Origin: Terfezia claveryi
Lineage: Eukaryota; Ascomycota; Pezizomycetes; Pezizales; Pezizaceae
Assembly: GCA_015179025.1 (NCBI GenBank)
Contig: WHUX01000067.1
Span: forward strand, 207,035 to 271,034
Reading direction: 5' to 3'
Length of the DNA stretch: 64,000 nucleotides
The position numbers were made by a program, and so were the translations under genes. Within the stretch, counting starts at the first letter, position 1. Each line of letters opens with the position of its first letter. The notes below the pieces were generated by a model. It did no database searches and was not told where the DNA came from. It was given only the letters and a program-made list of their open reading frames with translations. This document shows, piece by piece, positions 1 through 11,560 of this stretch.

Positions 1-960
1 CAATTACCTATCCCGAGGAGACAATTTCAACACAAATGCCCTCGCGTACAACCACCAACAATTGTATACGCCATATTGATATTTAATACAGAATTCGTCA
101 CGGGTAAAAGCATCTGGGGTCTTATCAAAGTCGTATGGGTCTTTACAGATATACAATTTTAGCGGACATCTTTACAAAACCGCTACAGTATATGGTTTGC
201 ATGTACAAGGTACTGTTTACCTTTTTGATTTCTCTTCATCTTCATTTTGATTATTATACACCCTTCGATACTGTATTCCCATTATCTGTCTTCTTTTTTA
301 TATACTTCTATTATATTCCCGACTTCTTAGAGACTTCTGCAAACACTTCTATTATACCTGACTTCTCAAAAACTTCTACAAACACTTCTATTATGCCTGA
401 CTTCTAAAAAACTTCTGCATTTGAATTTTTTCTCACAAAACAGAGTATAGATCCGCCTACTTGAGCCTGTTCTGGTTTGTGGGGAGGTGTTATTGCAATA
501 ATTAGCTATTTTACTACTTTAATTTTTCTTTTTTCTTTCATGGTTTTTTGTTTGCAGGGGGGTGTTATTCTATAATCAGCCTATTGTATTTTTTCCATTG
601 TTCTCTATCGTGGTACAGACTGTCATAGACCGTTTTGTGATATAAAATAATCACGCTGGTAGTGTTGGGGGGGAGGTGAAAGGACCCCGTTTGGGGGGGC
701 TTGTGCCAACCAGACTAGTGAAAGGACATGCAACACTACCCGATGTGGGCGTTTACACAGTTTAGGTAGTTGAGACTTAGACTAGCGGATCCGTAAGGTT
801 AAAGCCTTCGGATCCACCTCTTCTGTTGGAGAGTGTAACCGCTAGGACAAAACGTGATCACTGGGTGCTAGGTTTGCCCAAACACCGATAGTATATTGTA
901 CGCTCACATCTTCTTCTTCTTCTTCTTGATGATAGAATAATAAGATTAGACGTCAGGCCT
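1..960 (+). mobile_element. Degenerate 3' end of a Copia-type LTR retrotransposon
   Basis: Read in one frame, about 84-180 gives RHIDI-stop-YRIRHG followed by LADIFTKPLQ. This is the C-terminal RNase H signature of Ty1/Copia polyproteins (KHIDIRYHFIR ... ADIFTKPL). The frame has in-frame stops (for example TAA near 97), so it is a relic. Downstream is A+T-rich sequence with G-runs near 557 and 668 that could be a polypurine tract and LTR remnant. No LTR edge could be fixed and no 5' part lies in the window. The end coordinate is a guess. Confidence 0.6.
909..927. repeat. Short CTT trinucleotide microsatellite
   Basis: About six CTT units in a row between 909 and 927, just upstream of the possible small gene at 1035-1544. 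Confidence 0.8.
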
Positions 961-1034
961 TCCTGAAGGGACACAAACCTAGTTCATTTCTGTAAAGGTG
1001 AGTGCTTTACGGTTACTCGCATGCTGTGGCAAAG

Positions 1035-1544
1035 GAGAGGATTATGAGACTGACTTAGGGAGAGCAGAAGTCATCAGCACTCGAGATTCAATGTACTTTC
1101 AACGTAAGTTGTCATCTTCCTCAAGGGATTTTCTAGCTAAAGGTATATTCAGGCTTTGCAAGGTTCGCTGCCACCATCACTGGGACTACAGTAATCACTT
1201 CAGCTACAGTCGCCACCGGAATTGTAGCACACTTGGTGGACAACTATATCGGCAGGAACCATATTGTCAATAGTCTCGGTCAAAAGATAGAGAGTCTCGG
1301 TCAAAAGATAGAGAGGCTCGATCAAAAGATAGGGGGGCTTGATCGAAAGGTAGAGGGGCTCGAAGGAAAGCTTTGGGCTACAAAAATATCAATTCTTAGT
1401 GAACTCCAAGAGGCAATGTTTTGTACAATGAAAGGCATCGATGGAGATAAAGCTCCATTACGTGAATATGTCAAACGAGTTAAGGAATGTAAGGAGAAGA
1501 ATTACCAGGGTCCAGACTACATCAAAGGTGAAAAGCAGGAGTAA
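1035..1544 (+). CDS. Possible small gene: membrane segment plus heptad coiled coil
   Basis: I do not recognise this gene. The frame 1137-1544 (stop TAA at 1542) reads an uncharged stretch rich in T, V, A and I (about residues 7-33, FAATITGTTVITSATVATG), which could cross a membrane. It is followed by five heptads of the form LGQKIES / LDQKIGG / LEGKLWA. The heptads come from 21-bp tandem DNA repeats at about 1272-1370. The C-terminus is lysine/glutamate rich. A consensus donor (GTAAGT at 1104) and a TAG acceptor at 1134-1136 would make a 33-nt intron, which is short. Another donor-like GTGAGT sits at 998. Upstream exons and the start codon are unresolved. It could be a real gene or a chance open frame created by the repeat. 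Confidence 0.35.
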
Positions 1545-2379
1545 AGCGGTCTCAGTAAGTCATACCTCGCGACCATCAAGTGGGCATATTTCCGAATGCG
1601 AAGTCAAGATCGGACATTGGCGTGGCGTACGGACAGAGCCAACAAAGTAATGAACTGGCGGGCATATAAAACGAGCAAAGCGAGGGGAGTAAGAGGAGGA
1701 GTCTGTTTAGGACGAGCAGATAAGTGAATAGTTGGCGGAGATGTAGGAGCAGAGCGACGGAAGGGTTGTGGGAGAGTCACGTGCTGAGGGATGAAAGTTA
1801 TTTTTTTTGTAATCAGTCCGGTTTGGGAATCGCATATGCAATGCCTATGCACCGCATTTTATACCAGCCATGTAGCGATTTGTTTTGCATTTACTATTTC
1901 TCGCCTCAACCCTGAGTAGCTTCTTTGGGGCCAGAATTATTGGGTAAACCCCAGACCCCCAAAGCCAGGAGATAGATGCCTTTTTCCATCCCTTACTAGA
2001 TGCCCTCTAGAATATCCCTGCCCCAAAGTGTATCCATTAGGAGACGTTTGACTGCGGCTAAAAAGAAGAAAGGTCCCTTGGGAATCTTGATTCATAGAAC
2101 TACACTCAAACCTTGCTATACCGAACCTCGCTATAGCGGATCCCTTGGTGTACCGGACGGCTCAAGCCAAAATTCGCCAGTTCTAGCAATTATTTAGGTG
2201 ATGCGTCTACTTGCTATACCGGATACCGTACCGTATGGGCTGGGAAGGGTTACAGGGATTGTTACAGGGATTATCACAGGTAAATATAATTGCTATAACG
2301 GAATGGTAACAATAGTTATAGCAATAATAGAAAAGAGTACAAAATAGTTTCCAAACCGTCCCAGTACTAATCCTTCAAT
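1545..2379. other. Non-coding stretch with pogo/Fot-like terminal motifs
   Basis: No convincing gene. Around 2105-2220 there are repeated motifs of the type CTTGCTATACCGAACC, CTCGCTATAGCGGATC and CTTGCTATACCGGAT. They resemble the ends of pogo/Fot-type DNA transposons as I remember them. No transposase is visible, so this is at most a decayed short element. Confidence 0.3.
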
Positions 2380-4110
2380 ATGTCGCTTATAGTAGACCGT
2401 GCCATGGCCTACCACCATCCGGTCGTGGAAACAGAGCCCCAAACCAACCGGACTACCCCAAACCTTCATAAGTCATGTCCGCATAGCTACCGCGGATCTT
2501 GTCCTACACAAATCCTATTGAAAATTCGGAAGCGCTTCAAGGGTGTATACAACAAATCCAAAATGTCGGAAGCTATGATGCCAATTTCTGTGGATGCCTT
2601 GCACTACCGTACCCTCTTATTTGAACTGCGTAAACCAGTGATAATACCTGCTGACAAGTTTAATGAGATATGGCCGGCCATTTATCGACTCAGTATATGC
2701 AACACTTCGAGGAGAGGTGCTTCAATGTAATGGCACATTACGAGTTCAGAAGTACGAGTGTCGGCTTCGCAAATCATCAAAATCGAGTACTGCAAAAGTC
2801 GATACAGAGGGCAAAATTATTAAACGGCGACATAGTAGTATTCGGGATAAGCATCTGTGTCATGTTCAAATCAAAGTCTCAAAGCCTGTTGATGGCACAG
2901 CAGTTACTATTGAGCGACTTGATGCTTCGCATACGCATACTCATGATATTGAGGAGAGCGCATTAAAAAACCCAGTATATAACAAGGGTGGTACCTTAAA
3001 TCTGAAGCAATCAAAAATTACTCCGCTGCTCAGATTTACCATAATGTCCATAGTGCTGGTACACATGAGGGCTCAGAACAGCTAGAGTAGCTTGGTGGCT
3101 CTTCTTTGAAACGGTTGGTATTATTAGATTCCTTCATTAAAATAGCTAGCTAATGGAGTATAGGCAGGATATTCCGAATTTAAAGCGGGGAGTAGAGTCA
3201 ACAGACCTACGGGCACTACCACATGGCAAGCAGTTTCAGGATGATGTTCTTCAAGCATGTAGCCTCTTAGCAGAACAAGGATTGCTATTTGAAGAGCTTC
3301 AAATAGTAGATAGTAAGAAGGAGCAGAGATGGGGCTTGGTTTTTGCACATCCTACAAGGCTATTGACACTTCAATGACGTGGCTGGTTTACATAATTTGA
3401 TGTAATACATAAGCTCAATCGGTGGAGTCACAATATGTTCTCATTTCTTGTTCGCAATGAACATAATGTGTGGATTCCAACTGCACATTTAGTTGTGGAG
3501 CGATCGCGCGAGAGAATGGGGAGATTATTGCAGAAGGATCAAGATATATAAAGCAGTGGTGTAGTGGTATGTTCAAATTTTAGTTATATTTTGATCCAAG
3601 ATGAACCCACCATATGAACCCACCCTATAATGAACCTAGCTTAAGTGAATTTCTACATATATAGGTAAATGGCAACCACGATATATTATGACTGACGATT
3701 CAGCAATTGAACAACGTGCTGTACGCCTTGAATTTCCCGGTCTCAATACGGGTGAGCAGGAGATCACACATCTTCTCTGTTCTGTCTACCCTAATCGAAC
3801 TCTTCTACGGCGATTTGGTTTTGATACCAATAAACCCATATATCAACCGCTCAAGCATGCTATGTACTGCTTCACTGAGATTAAAAACTGTGAACTATAC
3901 AAGCAGGCTATTGCAGCTGCCATTGATGAAAATACTACTAAATATGTACAAACATATTGGCTTCAAACAGCCTCCAAATGGGCTATGTATGCTCGGCAAC
4001 ATAGTCCCTTTTTACTTCAAGTTACTACTACAAATGCTTGTGAGGCATGGCATAGAAAGCTGGCACCAGCTGTTTCCCTACTCAAAAATTCAATCCAAGT
4101 TTCACATTAA
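2380..4110 (+). pseudogene. Broken Mutator-like (MULE) transposase
   Basis: Several frames together read as a fungal MULE transposase. 2380-3085 carries a FAR1/FLYWCH-like DNA-binding part (CRLRKSSKSS ... KRRHSSIRDKHLCHVQIKV). 3153-3377 holds a piece of the middle. 3688-4110 carries the MULE catalytic core, with YIMTDDSAIEQRAV, a THLLCSVYPNRTLLRR stretch and ARQHSPFLLQVTTTNACEAWHRKL. That last block (transfer of a conserved N-A-C-E-A-W-H motif) is typical of the family. The parts lie in different frames with intervening stops (for example after 3375), and no C-terminal zinc knuckle is seen, so the gene is inactive. Terminal inverted repeats were not located. Assignment to MULE is from motif recognition. 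Confidence 0.75.
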
Positions 4111-5714
4111 TCATCTCAGTCCTTAACGTCGGGGAATGTCGGTCCTGTAGCCGGATAGCCGGAATGGAAGAAAATAAACAGATATGTGGTAGAGCCTGCA
4201 AGCCAGACTATAGAGCCTGAACATTTGTCCATACACAGAAGCTGCTTTAGTTACACGGGGTTCTTCGGCAATGAGCTAGTCTGTCTCCATTTATTAGTTT
4301 TTTTTATATTCAAATCCCTAATGCTTTAATCCCCCCAGCGATTTTCCTAATCTGGTTGCAAAGTTTTCATCTCCCCGTCATCTGTCAGCATACCGGACTT
4401 GGGCTAATTATATATCCCCGCATGCAGGCTGTCTTCATGTGTGGGTGGATCCGATCCCAGACATTATTTAGAGTCTAACAACACTTGATTAGGCCTAAGA
4501 CAAAGTTATTCATGTTTCCAAGACAGGGGTATTTAGATATCTGTTTCTCGTTACCCTATACTCAGACTAGTCCACCTTCTGCCCCACATTCGAACCCATG
4601 TCAACAAACCGTTACGCTCCCGTCTGGGGTTTGATCTAGTGCATTGGGGCCGCTGTTAAGCGGCCGCATCTGTAGGTACGGACTCTGTATGAATCACGTT
4701 GCAAATACATAAAAAGGAAGGAAATCACAATTATTTGGGAATATTTTACAAGGTTATTTTGGGGTAGGTGAATAACTTACAAAGAAAGGAGAAACAGGGC
4801 AATGGTTTTTCATATATATCGAAGTATGGAAGTTGCGAAAGGTCACAAGGATGTGTACCTGATTTAGGTATTTTCTGCATGTACAAGGCAAAGAAGAAGG
4901 GGGATCGTCCACCAGCGGAGGTGAAAAAACACCAATTCAACTTCCTTACGGGCGTTCTTTATGTTCCAGGAATTTGGGGCGGTCAGCGCTTCTCTGCGCA
5001 TGAGTACGACCTTGAGCCAACATCCAGAATCCAACTCTAATATACCACTACTTATCTCACATGGACATGAGACTTGGTTACTCAAAACAAACAACTTCAT
5101 CGCGCTCCATGGTCTCTATGTGCCAACCAGACTAGGTCTCTATGGGGTTGTACTTAGTGGTTAGCAGGCCCTTTCGGGAAATCGTCCAGATGGGGTTGGC
5201 ACCGCCGACCTGCCAGGGCAGCGAATCCTATTCGAGTTTTTGTTGTATGGAATTTGACTTGGGCTTGATATTAAGGACTCCCGTGTGCCAAAAAATTCCC
5301 CTCATACAAAGCTAGCGTGTCCGACTGAGCCGTCAGTTGTATCTGCGGGGCAATTCATTCAGGACTACCTACGGAGTACACGTTACCAGTTAGGAGTACA
5401 TACATATTATCTGTTGACAGATGGAATTTCGGGGGCAACTCCGAAGGCACTGGACCTATTTTCTCTGCTGGATATCGCGGGGACTGGGTGAGGTATGTGG
5501 GGTGTGCTGAGCTCTTGTGTCATAGCACCAAAGAGCTTACTTCCGAGGGAGCACGTTAAAGTTCCACTCAAATCGGTCACTACATCACCCGGAACCACAA
5601 GCTCATACACTGTAGTACAACTGCAACTGCCAAACCCTGCAAGGCTTACTCTCCATGTTTTAACCAAATCTAGAGCGGGGATTGTTGCGGAAAGGTCTGT
5701 CCGGAGAATGTCTG
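4111..5714. other. Gene-poor interval upstream of the GH3 gene
   Basis: I see no gene with recognisable similarity or a consistent splice structure. Short open frames of 60-110 codons on both strands (for example 4768-5040 and 5407-5736) overlap each other and look like chance. A short phrase GTGCCAACCAGACTAG at about 5119 also occurs near 704 in the Copia debris, so part of the interval is probably old transposon sequence. Confidence 0.5.
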
Positions 5715-5720
5715 CTATAA
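5715..5720 (+). promoter_or_regulatory. TATA-like box of the GH3 gene
   Basis: TATAAA lies 64 bp before the ATG at 5784, inside CTGCTATAAAGGTC. The spacing suits a short 5' leader. It is the only clear TATA motif in the proximal upstream sequence. Confidence 0.5.
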
Positions 5721-5783
5721 AGGTCTGAGCTTCCAACTCTTTCTAGGGGCCTTCATCAATCCTGACTTACACAAACAGCAGCC

Positions 5784-8561
5784 ATGTACGGCAAGTCATT
5801 CACACTTCTTGTGTTGGCGCTTTCTATGGCCACCGCGAGCCCAGTTGAGTTCGTGGAGCGCCACAGCGAGGATCCATTCCACAGCCCTCCATACTATCCT
5901 GCACCAAATGGTGGATGGGCTTCTACATGGGCAGCTTCTTATAAGAAGGCTCATAAGCTCGTTGAGCAGATGACCCTCGCTGAGAAGGTTAATGTCACTA
6001 CTGCGGTAGGATGGATGATGGGACGATGTGTTGGGAACACTGGCCCCGTCGAACGTCTCGATTTCCCATCTCTTTGTGCTCAGGTATCCCACATGATATA
6101 TCCACATTAAAAGAAAAATCAATATTCACGTTTATCCAGGATGGACCTTTGGGTATTCGATTCAATGATCACAACACCGCCTTCCCGGCCGGTATCACCA
6201 CCGGTGCTACTTGGGACAGGGATCTCATGTACGAGCGTGGTAAGGGAATGGGTGCTGAAGCTAAAGGCAAAGGCATCCACATTCTCCTCGGGCCTGCTGT
6301 TGGACCACTTGGAAGACAGCCCTGCGGTGGGAGAATCTGGGAAGGCTTCTCGGCCGATTCATTTTTGCTTTCTGAAGCCAGCTACTATTCCGTTAAGGTA
6401 GAATTTATCCTCATGCTCTGCAATATACAGGCTAATATATTGGCTTTAGGGTATCCAAGATGCAGGAACTCAAGCCACGATTAAGCACTATATTGCAAAT
6501 GAACAGGAGCACTTTCGGGGCGATAGCGGAAGTAATGACACCATTTCTTCCGATATTGATGATCGTACTATGCACGAAGTCTATTTACCACCATTCGCTG
6601 CTGCTGTCAGGGCTGGTGTTGCATCAGTCATGTGCTCTTACAACACTGTATGTTTTTCTAGGTACCCCATATTATTTCACCATGCTAATTCAGAGCTTCA
6701 GATCAATGCATCTTATGCCTGTGAGAACAGCAAGCTCCTTAATGGTATTCTGAAGGATGAGCTTGGATTCCAAGGCTACGTCATGTCGGATTGGCTCGCT
6801 CAGCGTTCTGGTGTGGGCTCTGCTTTGGCTGGTCTGGACATGGTACAACCAGGAGACGGTAATCTATGGGCCGATGGAAATTCACTCTGGGGACCCGAAC
6901 TGTCACGCAGTATTCTGAACAGTAGTATTCCAGTTGGCCGATTGAATGATGCAGTAACCCGTATCGTGGCCGCATGGTACCAGCTTGGTCAAGATAAGGA
7001 TTTCCCTCACGTCTCATTCTCATCATGGACATTTAACGACACCGATGTTGGATTCCGTGGTGCGAATATGGGAAGGGTTATGCTTGTCAATGAGCACATG
7101 GATGTCCGTGCTGATCATGGCGCCATTGCGGACACTGTCGCCCGAGATGCCATTACCCTCCTTAAGAACGAAAACAACGTTCTTCCTCTCAGTAAGAGTG
7201 ATATTATCAGGGTGTTTGGGCAAGGGGCTGGAAACAACCCGGAGGGGCCTAACGCTTGCCCTAACCGTGGGTGTAACATCGGTGTCTTGACACAAGGATG
7301 GGGCTCTGGTACTAGCGAGCTCCCTGAGGACCTCGTCGCCCCCATTGACGCTATTAAGGAGATTGCCCGTGATGTTGAGTGGTATAAGTACGACAATGTC
7401 ACTGCTCAAGTGAAGAAGATGGCCTCTGCACGCAATGCCAAGTGTATTGTTTCTATCACTGCCGATTCTGGTGAAATCTTCCTCATTGTTGAGGGTAACG
7501 TGGGTGACAGAAACGACCTCAAGGCATGGCACAACGGTGCTGCTTTGGTAAAGGCTGTTGCTGATTCCTGCAAGAACACCATTGTTTTAATCCACTCTGT
7601 TGGTCCTATACATATGGAAGAATGGATCAACCACAAGAACGTAAAGGCTGTCATCCTGGCTTACCTCCCTGGTCAAGGAACTGGGTACCCGCTTACCGAT
7701 GTTCTGTTCGGCAAGGTCTCTCCGTCCGGACATCTTCCATACACCATTGGTAAGAGGGAGGAGGATTGGGGTGATGTGGGTATTGTTACTGAGGGGAAGG
7801 GTGTCATTCGTGATCATTTCAAGGAAGGGCTCTATGTCGACTACAAGTGGTTTGACAAGCAGGGCATTACTCCCCGCTTCGAGTTTGGTTTCGGTCTTTC
7901 CTACACTAAATTCCAGTTCAGTGATCTAGAAATCGAGGCTGTTAGGCCTCCTACGGAGATGCCAGCCCCACCACCAGCCCGTGGCTGTACTCCTGTGTAC
8001 GATACCTCCATTCCTCCCGCTTCTGAGGTCGCTTGGCCTAAGAGCATCACTACCAGGATCCCCAAGTACATCTACCCATATCTGGACAATGCCACTGACG
8101 CCCAGCCTGGCGAATATGAGTACCCAGTTGGTTACCAGACCGATCCCCAGCCAGCTCCTATTGCTGGTGGTGCTGAGGGTGGAAACCCCGCTTTGTACGA
8201 TTGCATGTTCAGGGTCAGGGTCACTGTCAAGAACACTGGCAAGATGACTGGTAAGGCTGTCCCTCAGCTTTACCTTGAGTTTCCCAAGGGGATTGTCTTT
8301 GACACGCCTATCCGTCAACTTAAGGGCTTTGACAAGATTCAGCTTAGGCCTGGTGAGAAGAAGGTTGTTACTATGGAGTTGCTCAGAAAGGATATCTCCG
8401 TTTGGGATGTGGTTAGGCAGCAGTGGATCCTACCACAGGGTGGAAGGAATGGGTACACGGTTCATATTGGATATTCTTCTAGGAAACTGGTCCTTAAGAA
8501 GGAGACTCCTAAGGGAGTGAAGAAGTGGGGGCAAAGTGGTGAGTTGGGATATAAGGGATAG
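5784..8561 (+). CDS. Secreted glycoside hydrolase family 3 beta-glucosidase
   Basis: Four exons: 5784-6083, 6140-6397, 6450-6647 and 6702-8561 (all junctions phase 0), giving 871 residues, the usual length for fungal GH3 beta-glucosidases. These enzymes release glucose from cellobiose and other beta-glucosides in cellulose breakdown. The protein opens with a signal peptide (MYGKSFTLLVLALSMATASP). The GH3 N-terminal domain follows, with DGPLGIRF at the start of exon 2, GPAVGPLGRQP and KHYIANEQEHFR. The catalytic nucleophile is Asp282 in GYVMSDW (codon 6789-6791). The second GH3 domain contains a GSGTSELPEDLVAP stretch, and the C-terminus is a fibronectin III-like domain (about 745-850). Intron 3 ends at the second of two CAG sites (6699-6701), because the first leads to a stop. 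The frame is intact and GC-rich compared with its flanks. Confidence 0.95.
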
Positions 8562-9033
8562 CCTACCTATGAAAAGGGAACTACGTGCAAGAAGTTCGGC
8601 TCGCTTTTTAGCCAGTGCTTGTAAACTTAAAGTACCTATAGCTTTGTAATTTAGGAGGTGGATATTTATCGCTAGATGTCTTTAGTAATTAGTGAAAATG
8701 ATAAAACGTTGGAGGGCTATAGGCTACATTCATTCTTCTTTTTACAAAGTGTGCCAACCATGATGTGACATTAGGGTAATTTAGGTATGCACCTTTGGAT
8801 GAAGAGCAAACGTCGTCCACAATTGCTGTATATGGAACAGCTCAAATCACCCCATTACTAATCTACTTCTTGGATAGCGCCAAGCTTTCAGAGTTGCCTA
8901 GTATATTTAGTTAGGCCCAAGCTTTTTGAGTTGATAGCTATATTTATCCATTTCCAGCAGCTGAGCGGAACTACGGTGGATATAAAATTAGTTGAAATAT
9001 CCAAAATCCTTTAATCCAACTTGAGATACAAAT
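8562..9033. other. Intergenic gap between GH3 and CHY zinc-finger genes
   Basis: No gene seen. The phrase CCAAGCTTT recurs near 8880 and 8919 (GCCAAGCTTTCAGAGTTG / CCCAAGCTTTTTGAGTTG), a small imperfect duplication. The gap presumably holds the GH3 3' UTR and the promoter of the next gene. Confidence 0.6.
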
Positions 9034-9846
9034 ATGTGGTAAGTTTCTGAATTTATCGAGAATTGGTCAGGCGGCGTCGACTGACGGAAAGTAGCAAGCA
9101 TATCTTGAACGCACAGGTGTCTATACGGTCGCCTTGTTGTTAGTGGTCTCCCTGATATACCCTTTTCTTTCTTTTTTTTTTTTTTTTTTTTTTCAATTTA
9201 AAGATGTTTTTCGGTCAGGGTGGGGGGGGAGGGGGTTGCATATATACCTTATCTCTCGTGCTTTTGAAGTTTGGGCTGCAAATTTGGTTGATGCAGGAGA
9301 GAGAGAGGGGGGGTGGTGAGAGGAGCTTGCAGTTCTCCTATCCCAGGTTATCCTCCTTACGAACATGCTGCTATCCCCTTCAACTCACCCTCCGCACCCT
9401 TCCTCCAAAAAAATATACCGTTCCCCACGTTAACCCCCCCAATCACCCCCCCCCCCACACAGGCAAAAAATGGTTCGACTGCGCGCAATGCCACGCCGAA
9501 TCTGAGAAGCACGTCCTCCTCCAACGCACCGAAATGACCTTCGCCTGCAAGAAATGCAAGAAATGCTTCCGCAAAGAAACTCAAGACTGGGATGAAAGTG
9601 ATGAGTACTGCCCGCACTGTGATAACCATTTCGTCATTGATGCGAAGGAGCCCAAGGCGATGCTGCAGGTGGAAGGAGAGGATGTTAGGGTGGATGCTAG
9701 GTATGTTTCTGAATGTGTGTGGGGTGGAGGGAGCGGAACGGCTAATGTGGATGGGCAGGATGCTTAAGGATGACCGGGTTAAGGGACAAGATCAAATCGC
9801 GTCGATATTCGATATTGGTGATGATATCGCGGATAAGTTGGTTTAG
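9034..9846 (+). CDS. CHY-type zinc-finger protein with a 5-nt first exon
   Basis: Exons 9034-9038, 9095-9138, 9463-9700 and 9759-9846 give 124 residues. The first exon is only ATGTG: Met plus two bases of Cys2. Intron 1 has a consensus GTAAGT donor and a CTGAC branch site. The joined N-terminus reads MCKHILNAQVSIRSPCC, which is the expected CHY opening and makes this start far better than any ATG in the later exons. Zinc ligands are visible as Cys2, His4, Cys16/17, Cys23, Cys26-His27, His33, then CxxC pairs at Cys45/48 and Cys66/69. CHY domains bind three zinc ions and occur in yeast Hot13 and in RCHY1-like proteins. This short stand-alone form has no RING domain and its cellular role is not shown by the sequence. 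Intron 2 (9139-9462) is rich in T, G and C homopolymers. Confidence 0.9.
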
Positions 9847-10078
9847 AGGGGGTTTCGGGTGACGAGCGGTTGGGTGGAGCGTAATTGGCGTTTATTTCAG
9901 AATGTTGGGGTACTTCTATTGTTCTTAGCCTGCCAGAGATAACTGGTTGCATTTTTATCAACTATTGAAACACATTGTAAGATTACAATCTAAGTGAGAT
10001 TTTTGGTTGGTCATCAAATTTCCCTTTATTTCTTGATTTCATGCTTCAGACGACCCCAGTCTCCTCATTTGTTATAAT
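9847..10078. other. 3'-3' gap between convergent genes
   Basis: Short interval holding the terminators of the CHY gene and of Pre6. No gene seen. Confidence 0.6.
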
Positions 10079-11229
10079 CTAAGATGACGATTCTCCATGC
10101 TGGGGTAAGAGACCGGCAGCACCTGTCGGCCCACGAGTCTTCTTCTTGGCAGCCTCCTCTTGTTTCTCCTTCTCAATGTCTTTCACGTAGTTTTCAATCT
10201 CCTCTACGGGCATCATCTAAAATGAAATTCCATGTTAGCATATTCACAGGGAAGTTGAAGCTCTTAGGAACTATGTACCTCTATTGACTTTCCAGGAGCC
10301 ATTATAGCAATCTCAATGTTCTTTGCTCCCGTCTGCACGACCTCCAATAAACTCTTGACTGTCAACTTTATAGTCTCTTCCCTGTCCATATCGTCCTTAT
10401 AGTTCCTCTCCAAGAACTCCCTCACAGTCTTGCTCGACCTCCCAATAGCATTCGCCTTCCTAAACGACATATCAGCCCTCATGGTCCTACCATAGTAACA
10501 ACTCCAGTACTTACCATGCAGAGAAAATACCCGAGGGCTCTGTTTGATACAACCTGGGTGTAGTATCCTTCGGGTCGAATCCAATCACCAATGTTGAGAT
10601 ACCAAACGGTCTGACTCCTCCCGACTGGGTATACCTCTGCTGTACTCCCGCAATGTACTTGGTAATATACTCGATTGTGACTGGGTCTTCGACGGTGAGA
10701 CGGTGGGATTGAGCTTCTATACGGGCTTTATCGATAAGGATACGGGCGTCGGCGTTAAGCCCTGCGAAGGCAAGACAGACGTGGTTGTCGACCAAACCGA
10801 TCTTGGAGGGGGTGATTCGGGTGTCTTGGAGCTTCATGGCGGAACGCTTTTCGCAGCCGAGAACAACGATGGATTTGCCCTTCACACCGACGGCACAGGT
10901 ACCTGAGTATGATGTATTAGAATGATATGTGAGCAGGTAGCTTGGTAGGGTTCTGAGTAGATGCCTGAAGGATGGGAAGTGTACGAATCGTGAAGTGAGG
11001 AGGGAATGTACCTCGTTTGACGGCTTCTTGGGCATATTCGACTTGGAAGACATGTCCGTCAGGACTATACAAGTAAATTCAGTACAATACCCAGTTAATG
11101 AAAGCTCTCCAAGAGCAATGTACCTGAAGACTAGATGACATCCACCAAACCGTCAGCAATCCACAGTTTTCCAAAATTCGTAATTTCGTCTTAAAACATA
11201 CCGCTCAATGCTCTATCGTAGCTCCCCAT
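10079..11229 (-). CDS. PRE6: 20S proteasome subunit alpha-4 (Pre6/PSMA7)
   Basis: Six exons read on the minus strand: 11229-11202, 11130-11124 (7 nt), 11064-11012, 10902-10515, 10459-10279 and 10216-10079, giving 264 residues. The N-terminus [16 protein letters not shown] is the alpha-type proteasome signature. Its V-F-S is supplied by the 7-nt exon TCTTCAG, flanked by AG and GT, and it fits only if that exon is used. Then come [13 protein letters not shown], the KLQD and [18 protein letters not shown] stretches, [23 protein letters not shown] and WKANAIGR, matching human PSMA7 and yeast Pre6 closely. The C-terminal tail is Lys/Glu rich ([14 protein letters not shown]). The subunit sits in the outer ring of the 20S core and helps gate substrate entry. 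It is divergent from the dehydrogenase gene with a 331-bp shared upstream region. Confidence 0.96.
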
Positions 11230-11560
11230 TGGTTTTAACTGTCTAGTATCGATTTCCGGGGTATATATACGCCGTGCCGCGGGTGTTGTGAACTGTCGTT
11301 GTAGCTTTCGTTGTAGCTTTCGGCAGCTAAACCTCCCCCACCATGTCCCACTTTCTGTACGTAAGCAGACACATTTCTTACATAATTATAAATACATGAC
11401 TTAGCACAGAAGGATATCAACCCCGCCATCTCGTGTGCCAGCCACCAAAAAAAAAGATGTTCCAAGCTCAATTGAGCTCTGCACTCGTTTTTTCCTTGAT
11501 ATACCCCATATTTGTAAACTGTCCACAGCTGCCGGTCAGTCATTTTTATTTCGTTTCATC
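11230..11560. promoter_or_regulatory. Divergent promoter region of PRE6 and the D-2-HG dehydrogenase gene
   Basis: 331 bp between the two start codons, so it must carry both promoters. It contains a TATA-like GTATATATACG at 11260-11270, close to the PRE6 start, and a long A-run near 11448. I looked for the proteasome element GGTGGCAAA; the best hit is only GGTGGCTGG on the minus strand near 11444, which is weak. Confidence 0.6.

Noticed and set aside
4620..4700. tRNA gene near the inverted GCGGCCGC segment
   Set aside because: The stem GGCCGCTGTTAAGCGGCC is a simple hairpin; no T- or D-arm consensus follows.
4111..5714. Small genes in 4746-5740 on either strand
   Set aside because: Frames overlap on opposite strands, have no recognisable domain and no consistent introns.
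11440..11450. Proteasome control element (PACE) upstream of PRE6
   Set aside because: Best match GGTGGCTGG agrees with GGTGGCAAA at only six of nine positions.
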